A stretch of 64,000 nt of DNA, from assembly GCA_039621445.1 (NCBI GenBank), contig CP154957.1:27140541-27204540 (forward strand), read 5' to 3'. The position numbers were made by a program, and so were the translations under genes. The notes under the pieces were generated by a model. It was not told the origin of the DNA. It did not search any database and was given only the letters and a program-made list of their open reading frames with translations. Shown piece after piece: positions 62,001 to 64,000 of this stretch. Within the stretch, counting starts at the first letter, position 1; each line of letters begins with the position of its first letter. Source of the stretch: Euglena gracilis. Taxonomy: Eukaryota > Euglenida > Euglenophyceae > Euglenales.

Positions 62001-63088
62001 ACAGGTGTTAAGCAATGATATGTTAAGGACCGGCAAAGGGCCAGCAGCCAGAGCAAAATCGTTCAAAAATGTCTGTGCTCACTGGTTACTTTGGGGAAAA
62101 ATTGAACAATTTTTCTGTGGAAAACCCCAAAACATCAAAAAATGTGCAACTTGGGACTGTTTTGTTTGTTTTCCGGCGCTACGCGCCAGGAGAGAAATTT
62201 TCACTTTTTTGGAACATAGGGGAGGAAGGGTGAGGGTGTGGAGGACGGGGAGGAGGGGAGGGGGGTGGGGCTCTGGACACCCCGTATAGGCCCTGGCGGC
62301 CTATATGTGATAGAGGGTCCCCATTCCAAAAGCTTCATTTTTGGTATCCGGACATTTCCTTTGATTTTGCTTCATTGTCAAATAATTTTTGAAAAAATTG
62401 ATTTTTTTTACCAAAAAAAAACGGCCCCCAAAAAACACCTCCAAATGGCTCTGGTTTAAGCCACAAAAAAACGAGCCAGAACACAAGCCAGGTGTAGGTG
62501 TGTCGGTGGTCTCCAGGGGGACATTTTTTCTTGACAGGCACTTTCGGAAATAATATACATTTTCTCGAGATTCTTTTAAAAACTCGATTTTTTTAACCGA
62601 AAATCTTACTCCAGCGAAATGGCAGAGTTGAAACTGGGGGGGGGGGTTGGCAATCTTACCCAATTTGAACCCCCTCGACGGCTGAATAACTCAGGCCTGG
62701 CGGGGAGTTGGGGGTCAAATGGATGAGGTGATTCGGAAAGCCAGGATCCAGTCGCTCGCGACCGAAAAAAAAAATTCCAGGGACAGATCCGGGTCATGGT
62801 GATAATCCGCTGGTTCTCATGACGTACCCCGGGGGGGTTCTAACCCCCCAAATCCCCCGGTGGTGAGCTTCGCTCTTACTCTACAGAGATAAGAGCTCGG
62901 CGACCCCCCTACCACCTGCCCCAAACCTGAGGGCTTCCCATCTATCCCTGACCCTCCCCTGTCACACGGGGGCACCCCTGCCCCCAGACGGCCGGCGGCT
63001 GGGTCTCAGCGCCCAACCCGCCAAGGAGCCCCCCAGGAGGCCCCTGCCCCTGCCGCTTGTCCTTCCGCTTGTCTCGCCCTTTGCCCAT
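36278..63088 (-). CDS. KLHDC4-like: KLHDC4-like kelch-repeat protein, 18-exon gene model
   Basis: The function of the KLHDC4 family is poorly defined; kelch blades form a beta-propeller used for protein binding. Read in order on the minus strand, the exons give a Lys-rich start (MGKGRDKRKDKR), a Glu/Gln-rich helix ending LLAAYL, then blades with ELVLFGGE, MYIFGGEFTSP, PSARSGHRM...FVLFGGF, TYYNDLWLL...PRSG, LFMFGGYS, LFFGGV...FHNDLY and LYLYGGI. After these come LHLNKLDGWK plus a Glu run, Ser/Asp-rich linkers, a conserved helical part (EFHRRSKAFW ... RRYGEVRP) and a Ser-Asp tail ending DDSDEG-stop. This order matches the whole length of KLHDC4 proteins, so identity is strong. The product is about 800 residues, longer than the usual ~520-600. 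Several junctions agree in phase; unresolved ones are after the GGE of exon 4, the end of exon 6, exons 9 to 10, and around exon 13. No poly(A) signal was chosen. Confidence 0.85.
37674..37789 (-). CDS. KLHDC4-like exon 17
   Basis: In phase 0 after GGCCAG: PPILERLEAAEGKVRQLQAL, a helical continuation after RPSAGHP. The end is uncertain: GTGCGG at 37750 or GTGATG at 37673. Confidence 0.5.
38427..38610 (-). CDS. KLHDC4-like exon 16
   Basis: Between CCCCCAG and CCCG|GTATGT. It codes PGEALLEFHRRSKAFWEEE and DGLVLAKRRYGEVRP. The GExLxxFxxRxxxxW ... LAxxRYxExxP pattern is the conserved C-terminal region of KLHDC4. Confidence 0.85.
38988..39128 (-). CDS. KLHDC4-like exon 15
   Basis: Starts after GCGGCAG and codes EEERAAEQRYELAVAAAM, VDRLLQDLADVAADG, a charged Ala-rich helix. 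The phase is right from exon 14. The GTGCTC donor at 38987 gives the phase needed by exon 16. Confidence 0.62.
39918..40016 (-). CDS. KLHDC4-like exon 14
   Basis: Runs from CCTGCAG to GAGG|GTAAGG. It codes a Ser/Asp/Pro-rich linker, SDSEAGSGPSPAP ... SDPADLQE. The phase 1 end fits the next exon. Confidence 0.65.
40276..40470 (-). CDS. KLHDC4-like exon 13
   Basis: Codes VLHLNKLDGWKLIFDET, then an acidic run (EGEEEEEEDGAE). This matches the LxLxxxxxWK strand and acidic stretch in the family. Neither boundary is in phase with its neighbours, so an exon is probably missed or a boundary is wrong. Confidence 0.6.
40755..40885. repeat. (CAT)n microsatellite
   Basis: About 40 CAT units with a few substitutions. 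Reads poly-His on plus and poly-Asp on minus. In the intron between KLHDC4-like exons 12 and 13. Confidence 0.95.
41665..41835 (-). CDS. KLHDC4-like exon 12
   Basis: Bounded by CCCGCAG and ATTC|GTGAGG, 171 bases. It codes an Ala/Glu-rich linker, then GRINALLAVADNRLYLYGG, the RxNAxLAVxxxxLYLYGG blade of KLHDC4. The start phase fits exon 11. Confidence 0.85.
41995..42190. repeat. Tandem ~45-base TCGAGG array, first copy
   Basis: Units with GTCGCTCGAGGCTACTCGAG and AGCCTCCTCGAGTGTCGCTC repeat about four times, ending TTTTTTTGAGCCCC. The array returns at 44060. Confidence 0.85.
42203..42597. mobile_element. M3 miniature element with exact target duplication
   Basis: Perfect 18-base ends CAGGGTTTGATATAAGGA, 395 bases, flanked on both sides by GCCCCCCC. 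The body has two GGGGTCCGGACCCC-type palindromes, a GGGCCAGGAGG block on each side and AAAGCACCGGAGGAAAAAAT. It sits inside the C/G run of another repeat. Intron between KLHDC4-like exons 11 and 12's downstream neighbour. Confidence 0.88.
42625..42800. repeat. CCCCAAAATAACAAAAT repeat, two units
   Basis: Units with AATAACAAAATACCTTGTGT, TCCCAAATCGTTTTGGGAGG and CAACTGCCCGAGGGCCCC. On the minus strand they read WEHKGFCYFGALEQL-like peptides. Confidence 0.75.
43080..43735. repeat. CATCTTGTCCAG minisatellite
   Basis: About 15-base half-units (GCATCTTGTCCAGCATCT, GCAACCAGTACATCTTG) in a higher-order ~30-45-base arrangement. The minus strand stays open and codes DADAGQDAVVADAGQD-like repeats; the plus strand codes SICILSG-like repeats. 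Both are explained by the repeat period being a multiple of three. Confidence 0.85.
43740..43955. repeat. CCCCAAAATAACAAAAT repeat, about 2.5 units
   Basis: The same unit as 42625-42800, in the same orientation, on the other side of the minisatellite. Confidence 0.75.
44060..44360. repeat. Tandem ~45-base TCGAGG array, second copy
   Basis: The same unit in the same orientation, about five copies, then TTTTTTTTGAGCCCCCCCGG with a G run and GCTTAAAAACGCTCGAGG. This run has no insertion and so serves as the empty site for the M3 element at 42203. Confidence 0.85.
44664..44744 (-). CDS. KLHDC4-like exon 11
   Basis: A short exon of 81 bases from GGCCAG, phase 1 in and out, coding SSHHALNLESYRWFPARP. 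It supplies the LxxxxxxWF strand that follows FxNDLY in KLHDC4. The donor is GTGCAG. Confidence 0.65.
45800..46310. repeat. GTTGGACA head plus TTTTGGCCA degenerate array
   Basis: CTTGTCCAACGACCACTAAT, TCTCCGACCGG, G run, GCTAAATTGGCCAG, then about 350 bases of TTTTTGGCCACTTTTGGCC variants. The same two-part order recurs at 56290. Confidence 0.75.
46315..46760. repeat. GTTGGACA repeats and GCGC hairpin
   Basis: GTCGTTGGACAAGG, CTTGTCCAATGACCG, GGTCGTTAGACAAGGGG, then TTCCGGCGCTTCGCGCCAAT with a TTGGGCATTTTTGACAG tail. Confidence 0.65.
47030..47082. repeat. (GT)n microsatellite
   Basis: About 25 GT units, 130 bases downstream of KLHDC4-like exon 10. Confidence 0.95.
47214..47373 (-). CDS. KLHDC4-like exon 10
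   Basis: Codes WQRIRTQGIAPSVRAGMSV, then RGLFFGGVWDCDDGE and VFHNDLYRG. FFGGV followed by an acidic loop and FxNDLY matches blade five. It ends phase 1 at GGCT|GTGCAC. The acceptor could instead be the CTCAG at 47353. Confidence 0.82.
47745..47815. repeat. GCAGAAAAATTGCAGAAAAT stretch
   Basis: Degenerate GAAAATTTGTGGAAATTGC units; the complement of the longer array at 48490. Confidence 0.6.
48065..48345 (-). repeat. Duplicated segment D1, copy 2 (inverted)
   Basis: The reverse complement begins TTAGCTCACAAAGGTGGACT and follows copy 1 through GTTCCAATTCAAATCGCGAG to CATTCTACCACCGGGGAG. The shared frame reads KVPIQIARTALD ... ILPPGS-stop. Not identified. Confidence 0.75.
48490..48720. repeat. 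TTTTCTGCAATTCTCTGCAA array
   Basis: About 15 degenerate ~16-base units (TTTTCTGCAATTCTCTGC, TTTTGCAATTTTGTTGC). Opposite orientation to 47745-47815. Confidence 0.75.
49025..49270. repeat. M3-related degenerate repeat
   Basis: GGCAGGGTTGGATTGGGGGG, CCCCACCTAAATAGTGGCGC, a TTTTGGG/GCCAAAA middle and AAAGTGCTGGATGGAAAAAA follow M3 order. The ends are lost. Confidence 0.45.
49847..50017 (-). CDS. KLHDC4-like exon 9
   Basis: Begins phase 1 after GTCGAG and codes LLACYENTLFMFGGYSAER ... GLSHMDLWQM ... DQWTMERRQG. FGGYS plus HxDxW is the fourth-blade pattern. The donor is uncertain: GTGCAC at 49846, or GTTTTT at 49817 which would be in phase with the next exon. Confidence 0.78.
50083..50312. mobile_element. 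M2 copy, degenerate
   Basis: Has CGCTTAAGGACCCC, GCTAGACACTGGAAAA, a short body, TTGGACTTGCTGCAGTCCAG and a closing CCCTTAAAGAGAAGCCTG. The middle hairpin section is deleted. Confidence 0.65.
51200..51440. repeat. Dispersed repeat with TTAGGG-like motifs, copy 2
   Basis: TAAGCTGATGGGGTTTTTGACA, TATTTTCTGTTATTTTTAGG, TTAGGGTTACAATTGTTGTT, TTAGGCCGAAATCGGGCC. Parallel to 3640-3870; a third, shorter relative is at 52740-52890. Confidence 0.65.
51789..51903 (-). CDS. KLHDC4-like exon 8
   Basis: Starts phase 0 after GCGCAG and codes VDLTYYNDLWLLQDVDG ... PKPRSG. It ends phase 1 at GGCT|GTTGCC, which fits the next exon. Joined to exon 7 it reads FGGFRVDLTYYNDLW, as in the family. Confidence 0.8.
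52740..52890. repeat. Dispersed TTAGGG-containing repeat, short copy
   Basis: TTAATGGAATGGGTTAGGGT, TAGGCCTAAGTCTAGGCCTA and CCGAAATTGTAACCCTAACC repeat the theme of the copies at 3640 and 51200. Confidence 0.45.
53335..54420. repeat. Complex repeat block, includes family A copy
   Basis: Begins GTCCGGACCAGGTTTTGAAT, repeats a ~190-base unit (GGCTCAAAAACGG, GGAGGCCAAAAAACATCGTT) twice, then a ~225-base unit (CGTATCTCGGGCTAGGCGG, CCAGTAGATAGAGCGTTCC, TTCCTTTGATTTTGCATCAT) twice. It closes with AATAACTCGGGCCTGGCGGG, AGTCGCTCGCGACTG, TGGTGATAATCCGC, GGTTCCCGAGGTGGCCC. Confidence 0.8.
54420..54570. repeat. AAGCTTCGCTCTTACCC repeat
   Basis: GTAAGCTTCGCTCTTACCCA, ATAAGAGCTCAGCGACCCCC, CTACCACCT. 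Also at 62860-62930 and, inverted, at 55040-55090, each time next to a family A copy. Confidence 0.65.
54700..54849 (-). CDS. KLHDC4-like exon 7
   Basis: Fifty codons between CCCCAG and CGG|GTGGGG. It codes DLWSFDFKQMEWTEHN, GPSARSGHRMVVWKK and FVLFGGF. The DLW, SGHRM and FGGF positions match the third blade of KLHDC4 closely. Confidence 0.88.
54890..55060. repeat. Family A copy beside exon 7
   Basis: AATCCTACCCAATTTGGACC, GGGTGAATACTTGGGCCTGG, AAATCCAGTCGCTTGCAACT. Starts 40 bases upstream of KLHDC4-like exon 7. Confidence 0.75.
55285..55435. repeat. GCGGAAAAAT array, first
   Basis: About 14 copies of TGCGGAAA(A/T) with 9-13 base spacing. Its peptides (ENAEKCGNYAEN) are repeat artefacts. 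Confidence 0.85.
55610..56077 (-). pseudogene. hAT transposase C-terminal fragment
   Basis: 156 open codons: LIEWWKTHQPSLFRERVLFL, ISTPVATSSVERFFSVCGQL, LSQNARRLEFMLQFNGDL. WW, P-x-SSxERxFS and the final RLExxLxxN form the hAT dimerisation domain. No upstream catalytic part in frame was found. It lies in the intron between KLHDC4-like exons 6 and 7. A further open stretch at 56129-56314 in another frame may belong to the same relic. Confidence 0.75.
56290..56670. repeat. GTTGGACA head plus TTTTGGCCA degenerate array, second copy
   Basis: CTTGTCCAACGACCACTAAT, TTCGTCTCCGACCGGGG, GCTAAATTGGCCAATG, then about 220 bases of TTTGGCC variants. Parallel to 45800-46310. Confidence 0.75.
57005..57320. 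repeat. GCGGAAAAAT array, second
   Basis: About 30 copies of ATGCGGAAAAATGCGGAAAT variants, same orientation as the array at 55285, with the hAT fragment and a TTTTGGCC array between them. Confidence 0.85.
57415..57905. repeat. ~185-base satellite, about 2.5 units
   Basis: Units carry CGAAAACGCTGGGGAGTTGA, AAGTAAAGAGTACCTCATTC, ACAACTTTGGGACGCCC, GGTATGCGCGGTTTGGGCCA. Related wording (CGGGCTAGGCGGGGAGTTG) is in 53.8-54.1 kb. Confidence 0.8.
58190..58440. repeat. Inverted satellite piece and GGCCG-rich tract
   Basis: GCCCAAAACGATGTTTTTTT, CTCCCGGACCCGGAAAAG is the reverse of the unit near 53520; then 150 bases of GGCCGGGCCGGGCC-type low complexity. Confidence 0.75.
58567..58725 (-). CDS. KLHDC4-like exon 6
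   Basis: From the CTTAG acceptor, phase 0: RHHNPRPDTRALPG, ALNYKARMYIFGGEFTSPSQ. FGGEFTSP is a signature of this family. The end is uncertain: GTGCCA at 58566 keeps phase 0 with exon 7, while GTGCCT at 58592 would be phase 1. Confidence 0.8.
59373..59462 (-). CDS. KLHDC4-like exon 5
   Basis: Codes NGAWRRSGKRLKVFNDLLVY then RADKDQW, the NGxKxxxxNDLxVYxxxxDxW part of blade 2. The donor is GTGAGC after GGGCG, phase 0. The acceptor may be at 59462 or three bases later. Confidence 0.8.
59558..59898. repeat. (ATGT)n microsatellite
   Basis: About 80 ATGT units with GTGT variants to the right. In the KLHDC4-like intron between exons 4 and 5, 100 bases from exon 5. Confidence 0.95.
60094..60138 (-). 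CDS. KLHDC4-like exon 4 (first FGGE)
   Basis: Codes WGPGLKHELVLFGGE, the ELxLFGGE strand that closes the first blade. The frame meets TGA two codons later (60090-60088), and no in-frame GT donor is present before it. The true donor is therefore unresolved: a non-GT donor, a base error, or decay. Confidence 0.6.
60139..60188 (-). other. Probable 50-base mini-intron
   Basis: GTGCAG...CGACAG between VHPTS and WGPGLKHELVLFGGE. Removing these 50 bases joins the two halves of the first blade in frame; without removal the frame is wrong. Every other intron in the gene is at least several hundred bases. The alternative is an indel in a decaying exon. Confidence 0.45.
60189..60275 (-). CDS. KLHDC4-like exon 3
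   Basis: Twenty-nine codons, phase 0 at both ends, containing VPSARVNATLTVHP. This is the family's PSPRxNAxLxVHP entry into the first kelch blade. The exon ends at AGC|GTGCAG. Confidence 0.75.
60340..60600. repeat. CAGTCAGT repeat, copy 1
   Basis: GTTCACTTTCCAGTTTCAAA, AAACCAGTCAGTGGGG, GGTCACTTTTC, a GCCAAAA stretch and the CTTCGGCGCCGGGTGGC box. Recurs at 61700. Confidence 0.6.
60891..61022 (-). CDS. KLHDC4-like exon 2
   Basis: Forty-four codons between a CCAG acceptor and a CAG|GTTGG donor, phase 0 at both ends. It encodes a charged helix (RKEEKQQQKWQRKQQQ) and then YDDVETLLAAYL. This matches the coiled, acidic segment ahead of the first blade in KLHDC4. Confidence 0.75.
61125..61210. 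mobile_element. M1 end fragment
   Basis: CAGGGGTTTTCTTAAAGACC then a C run and GGTGCTGGCTGG. The right half is not found. Confidence 0.55.
61695..62010. repeat. CAGTCAGT repeat, copy 2
   Basis: GGTCACTTTCCACTCC, AAAAAACCAGTCAGTCACTT, the CTGGCGCCTTTGGCGCCAG hairpin (61875-61893) and a C/G hairpin at 61920-61940. Confidence 0.65.
62640..62935. repeat. Family A copy in KLHDC4-like intron 1
   Basis: AATCTTACCCAATTTGAACC, CAGTCGCTCGCGACCG, TCATGGTGATAATCCGCTGG, GTGAGCTTCGCTCTTACTCT. Confidence 0.75.
62966..63088 (-). CDS. KLHDC4-like exon 1 (start codon)
   Basis: The ATG at 63088 is followed by GGC, giving a good start context, and opens MGKGRDKRKDKRQGQG, the basic start typical of the family. 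The exon is 123 bases (41 codons) if the donor is the GTGACA after CCCCGT. A GTCTGG donor slightly earlier would also be in phase. Confidence 0.6.
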
Positions 63089-64000
63089 GGCAGCGGGGGG
63101 CCGGGCTGCTCCGCTGCCCCACTGGGGCGGGAGGCGGGGCGGGTGGGAGGGGCTGCGGCACACGGGGGAGGACCATGGGGGGGGGGGGTGCAACGCCAGC
63201 AACGCCTGAAAACCCCGGCGTCCATGCCGGAGAAGGAATCGTGATTCTCATGACTTCGTTGCCCGCGAGTCGGAGTGGGAGTGCCCCATCGGAATTGATT
63301 TGACGGATAACTTGTTTCGCGCCGTCAGGGGGGCCTTAGATATGGGGCGATTTGGGGCTTTTGTTTCGTCGGCCCGGTGGGGGGGTAGGGGTGAAGGCTT
63401 TGGGTTACAAAAATTCATCCAAGAAGATCCTGGAAAATAGCATTTCGACAGGCTCATATTCGTGCATGACTCAGAATAGAAAGAGGATGTGCAAGTTGGC
63501 TGAAGGCGTAAAAGATGTGTGAACAGCGTTCTTGAAAAATGGAACTGAGCAACAGCGTTTGCCACACGTGACCATTGGGGTATTTGGGACCTTCAAACAA
63601 AAAAATATGTAAAATATCCATTTACAGGGATTCCCACAAATTCGTGCTGACGACCCTTGATTAATCGTGGTTGTTCATGGTCATTCGTGATCATTCGTGA
63701 TTTTGGAAAATCCCCAAATTCATGCTGGTTAGAGGTCATTAATGATTATTTGTGACACGAACTTGAGGGAATCTGTGGCATTATTTTTTTTGGTAAATTA
63801 AATATGCTGCGGAGGGGCAAGGAAGATTTTCTGTGATTTGGGGAGCTCGTAGTTTAATGAAGAATAAATTAAACAAAAACAAGATTTTCAAAAAATGAGA
63901 CCACACTTCTCTCGTCTGGCATTTCTCAGTAGATAAAAAAACAACAACACCCAATGGCTTGTTTGGGCTCCCACCGGTTCAAAATCAACATGTTTGTCGT
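63089..64000. promoter_or_regulatory. Upstream region of the KLHDC4-like gene
   Basis: The first 150 bases upstream are GC-rich (a G run at 63177-63189, GGGCGGGAGGCGGGGCGGG at 63124-63142), fitting a GC-box-type promoter. Further out it is AT-rich and includes repeated GGTCATTCGTGATCATTCGTG near 63678-63700. No transcription start can be placed. Confidence 0.35.

Overview
The window looks like nuclear DNA of a eukaryote with very intron-rich, repeat-filled genes. Recognisable protein-coding blocks are short (about 45-275 bases), GC-rich and bounded by GT...AG. They are separated by kilobases of AT-rich DNA full of G or C runs of 7-15 bases, microsatellites, CCCTAA/TTAGGG-type arrays and transposon remnants. 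No bacterial operon, Shine-Dalgarno pattern, rRNA, tRNA or CRISPR was recognised. The contrast of GC-rich exons in poorer introns would suit a unicellular alga or other protist (glaucophyte-like is one guess), but I cannot name the organism from sequence alone.

All three reconstructable genes lie on the minus strand, one after another. (1) 63088 to 36278: a kelch-repeat protein of the KLHDC4 type, about 18 exons over 26.8 kb, roughly 800 residues. The order of its pieces (basic Met-Gly-Lys start, seven kelch-type blades, acidic stretch, C-terminal helical region, acidic Ser/Asp tail) follows that family. (2) 34616 to about 21655: a serine/threonine protein kinase of CAMK-like build with glycine loop, AVK lysine, HLDLKPDN catalytic loop, DFG, a CPE in place of APE, subdomain IX and HPWL. 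(3) 12942 to 4182: a probable type II membrane glycosyltransferase-like protein with an N-terminal hydrophobic anchor, a nucleotide-binding-like exon, an EDD motif exon and a C-terminal exon. Splice phases agree at many, but not all, junctions. Places where they do not agree are stated in the entries.

The introns and spacers hold a dense mobile-element record. There is a 1.4-kb hAT element with terminal inverted repeats and a CGGBP1-like BED-finger remnant (22613-24014), a hAT C-terminal fragment (55610-56077) and a pogo/DDE_1-like remnant (19662-20200). At least three miniature inverted-repeat families begin CAGG and carry 8-base or near-8-base target duplications: M1 at 26261-26574; M2 at 33361-33764 and 10252-10668; M3 at 42203-42597 and 31762-32141. 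One M2 copy supplies a splice acceptor of the glycosyltransferase gene. Another sits inside a telomere-like array.

Other structure includes a 157-base near-perfect palindrome (33879-34035) and a short hairpin (GGCGC-TTC-GCGCC and compensated variants) recurring inside several repeats. There are also nested tandem arrays with a Q/D/A-coding minisatellite (41995-44360), degenerate TTTTGGCCA arrays, GCGGAAAA arrays and an inverted duplicated segment (18480-18790 against 48065-48345).
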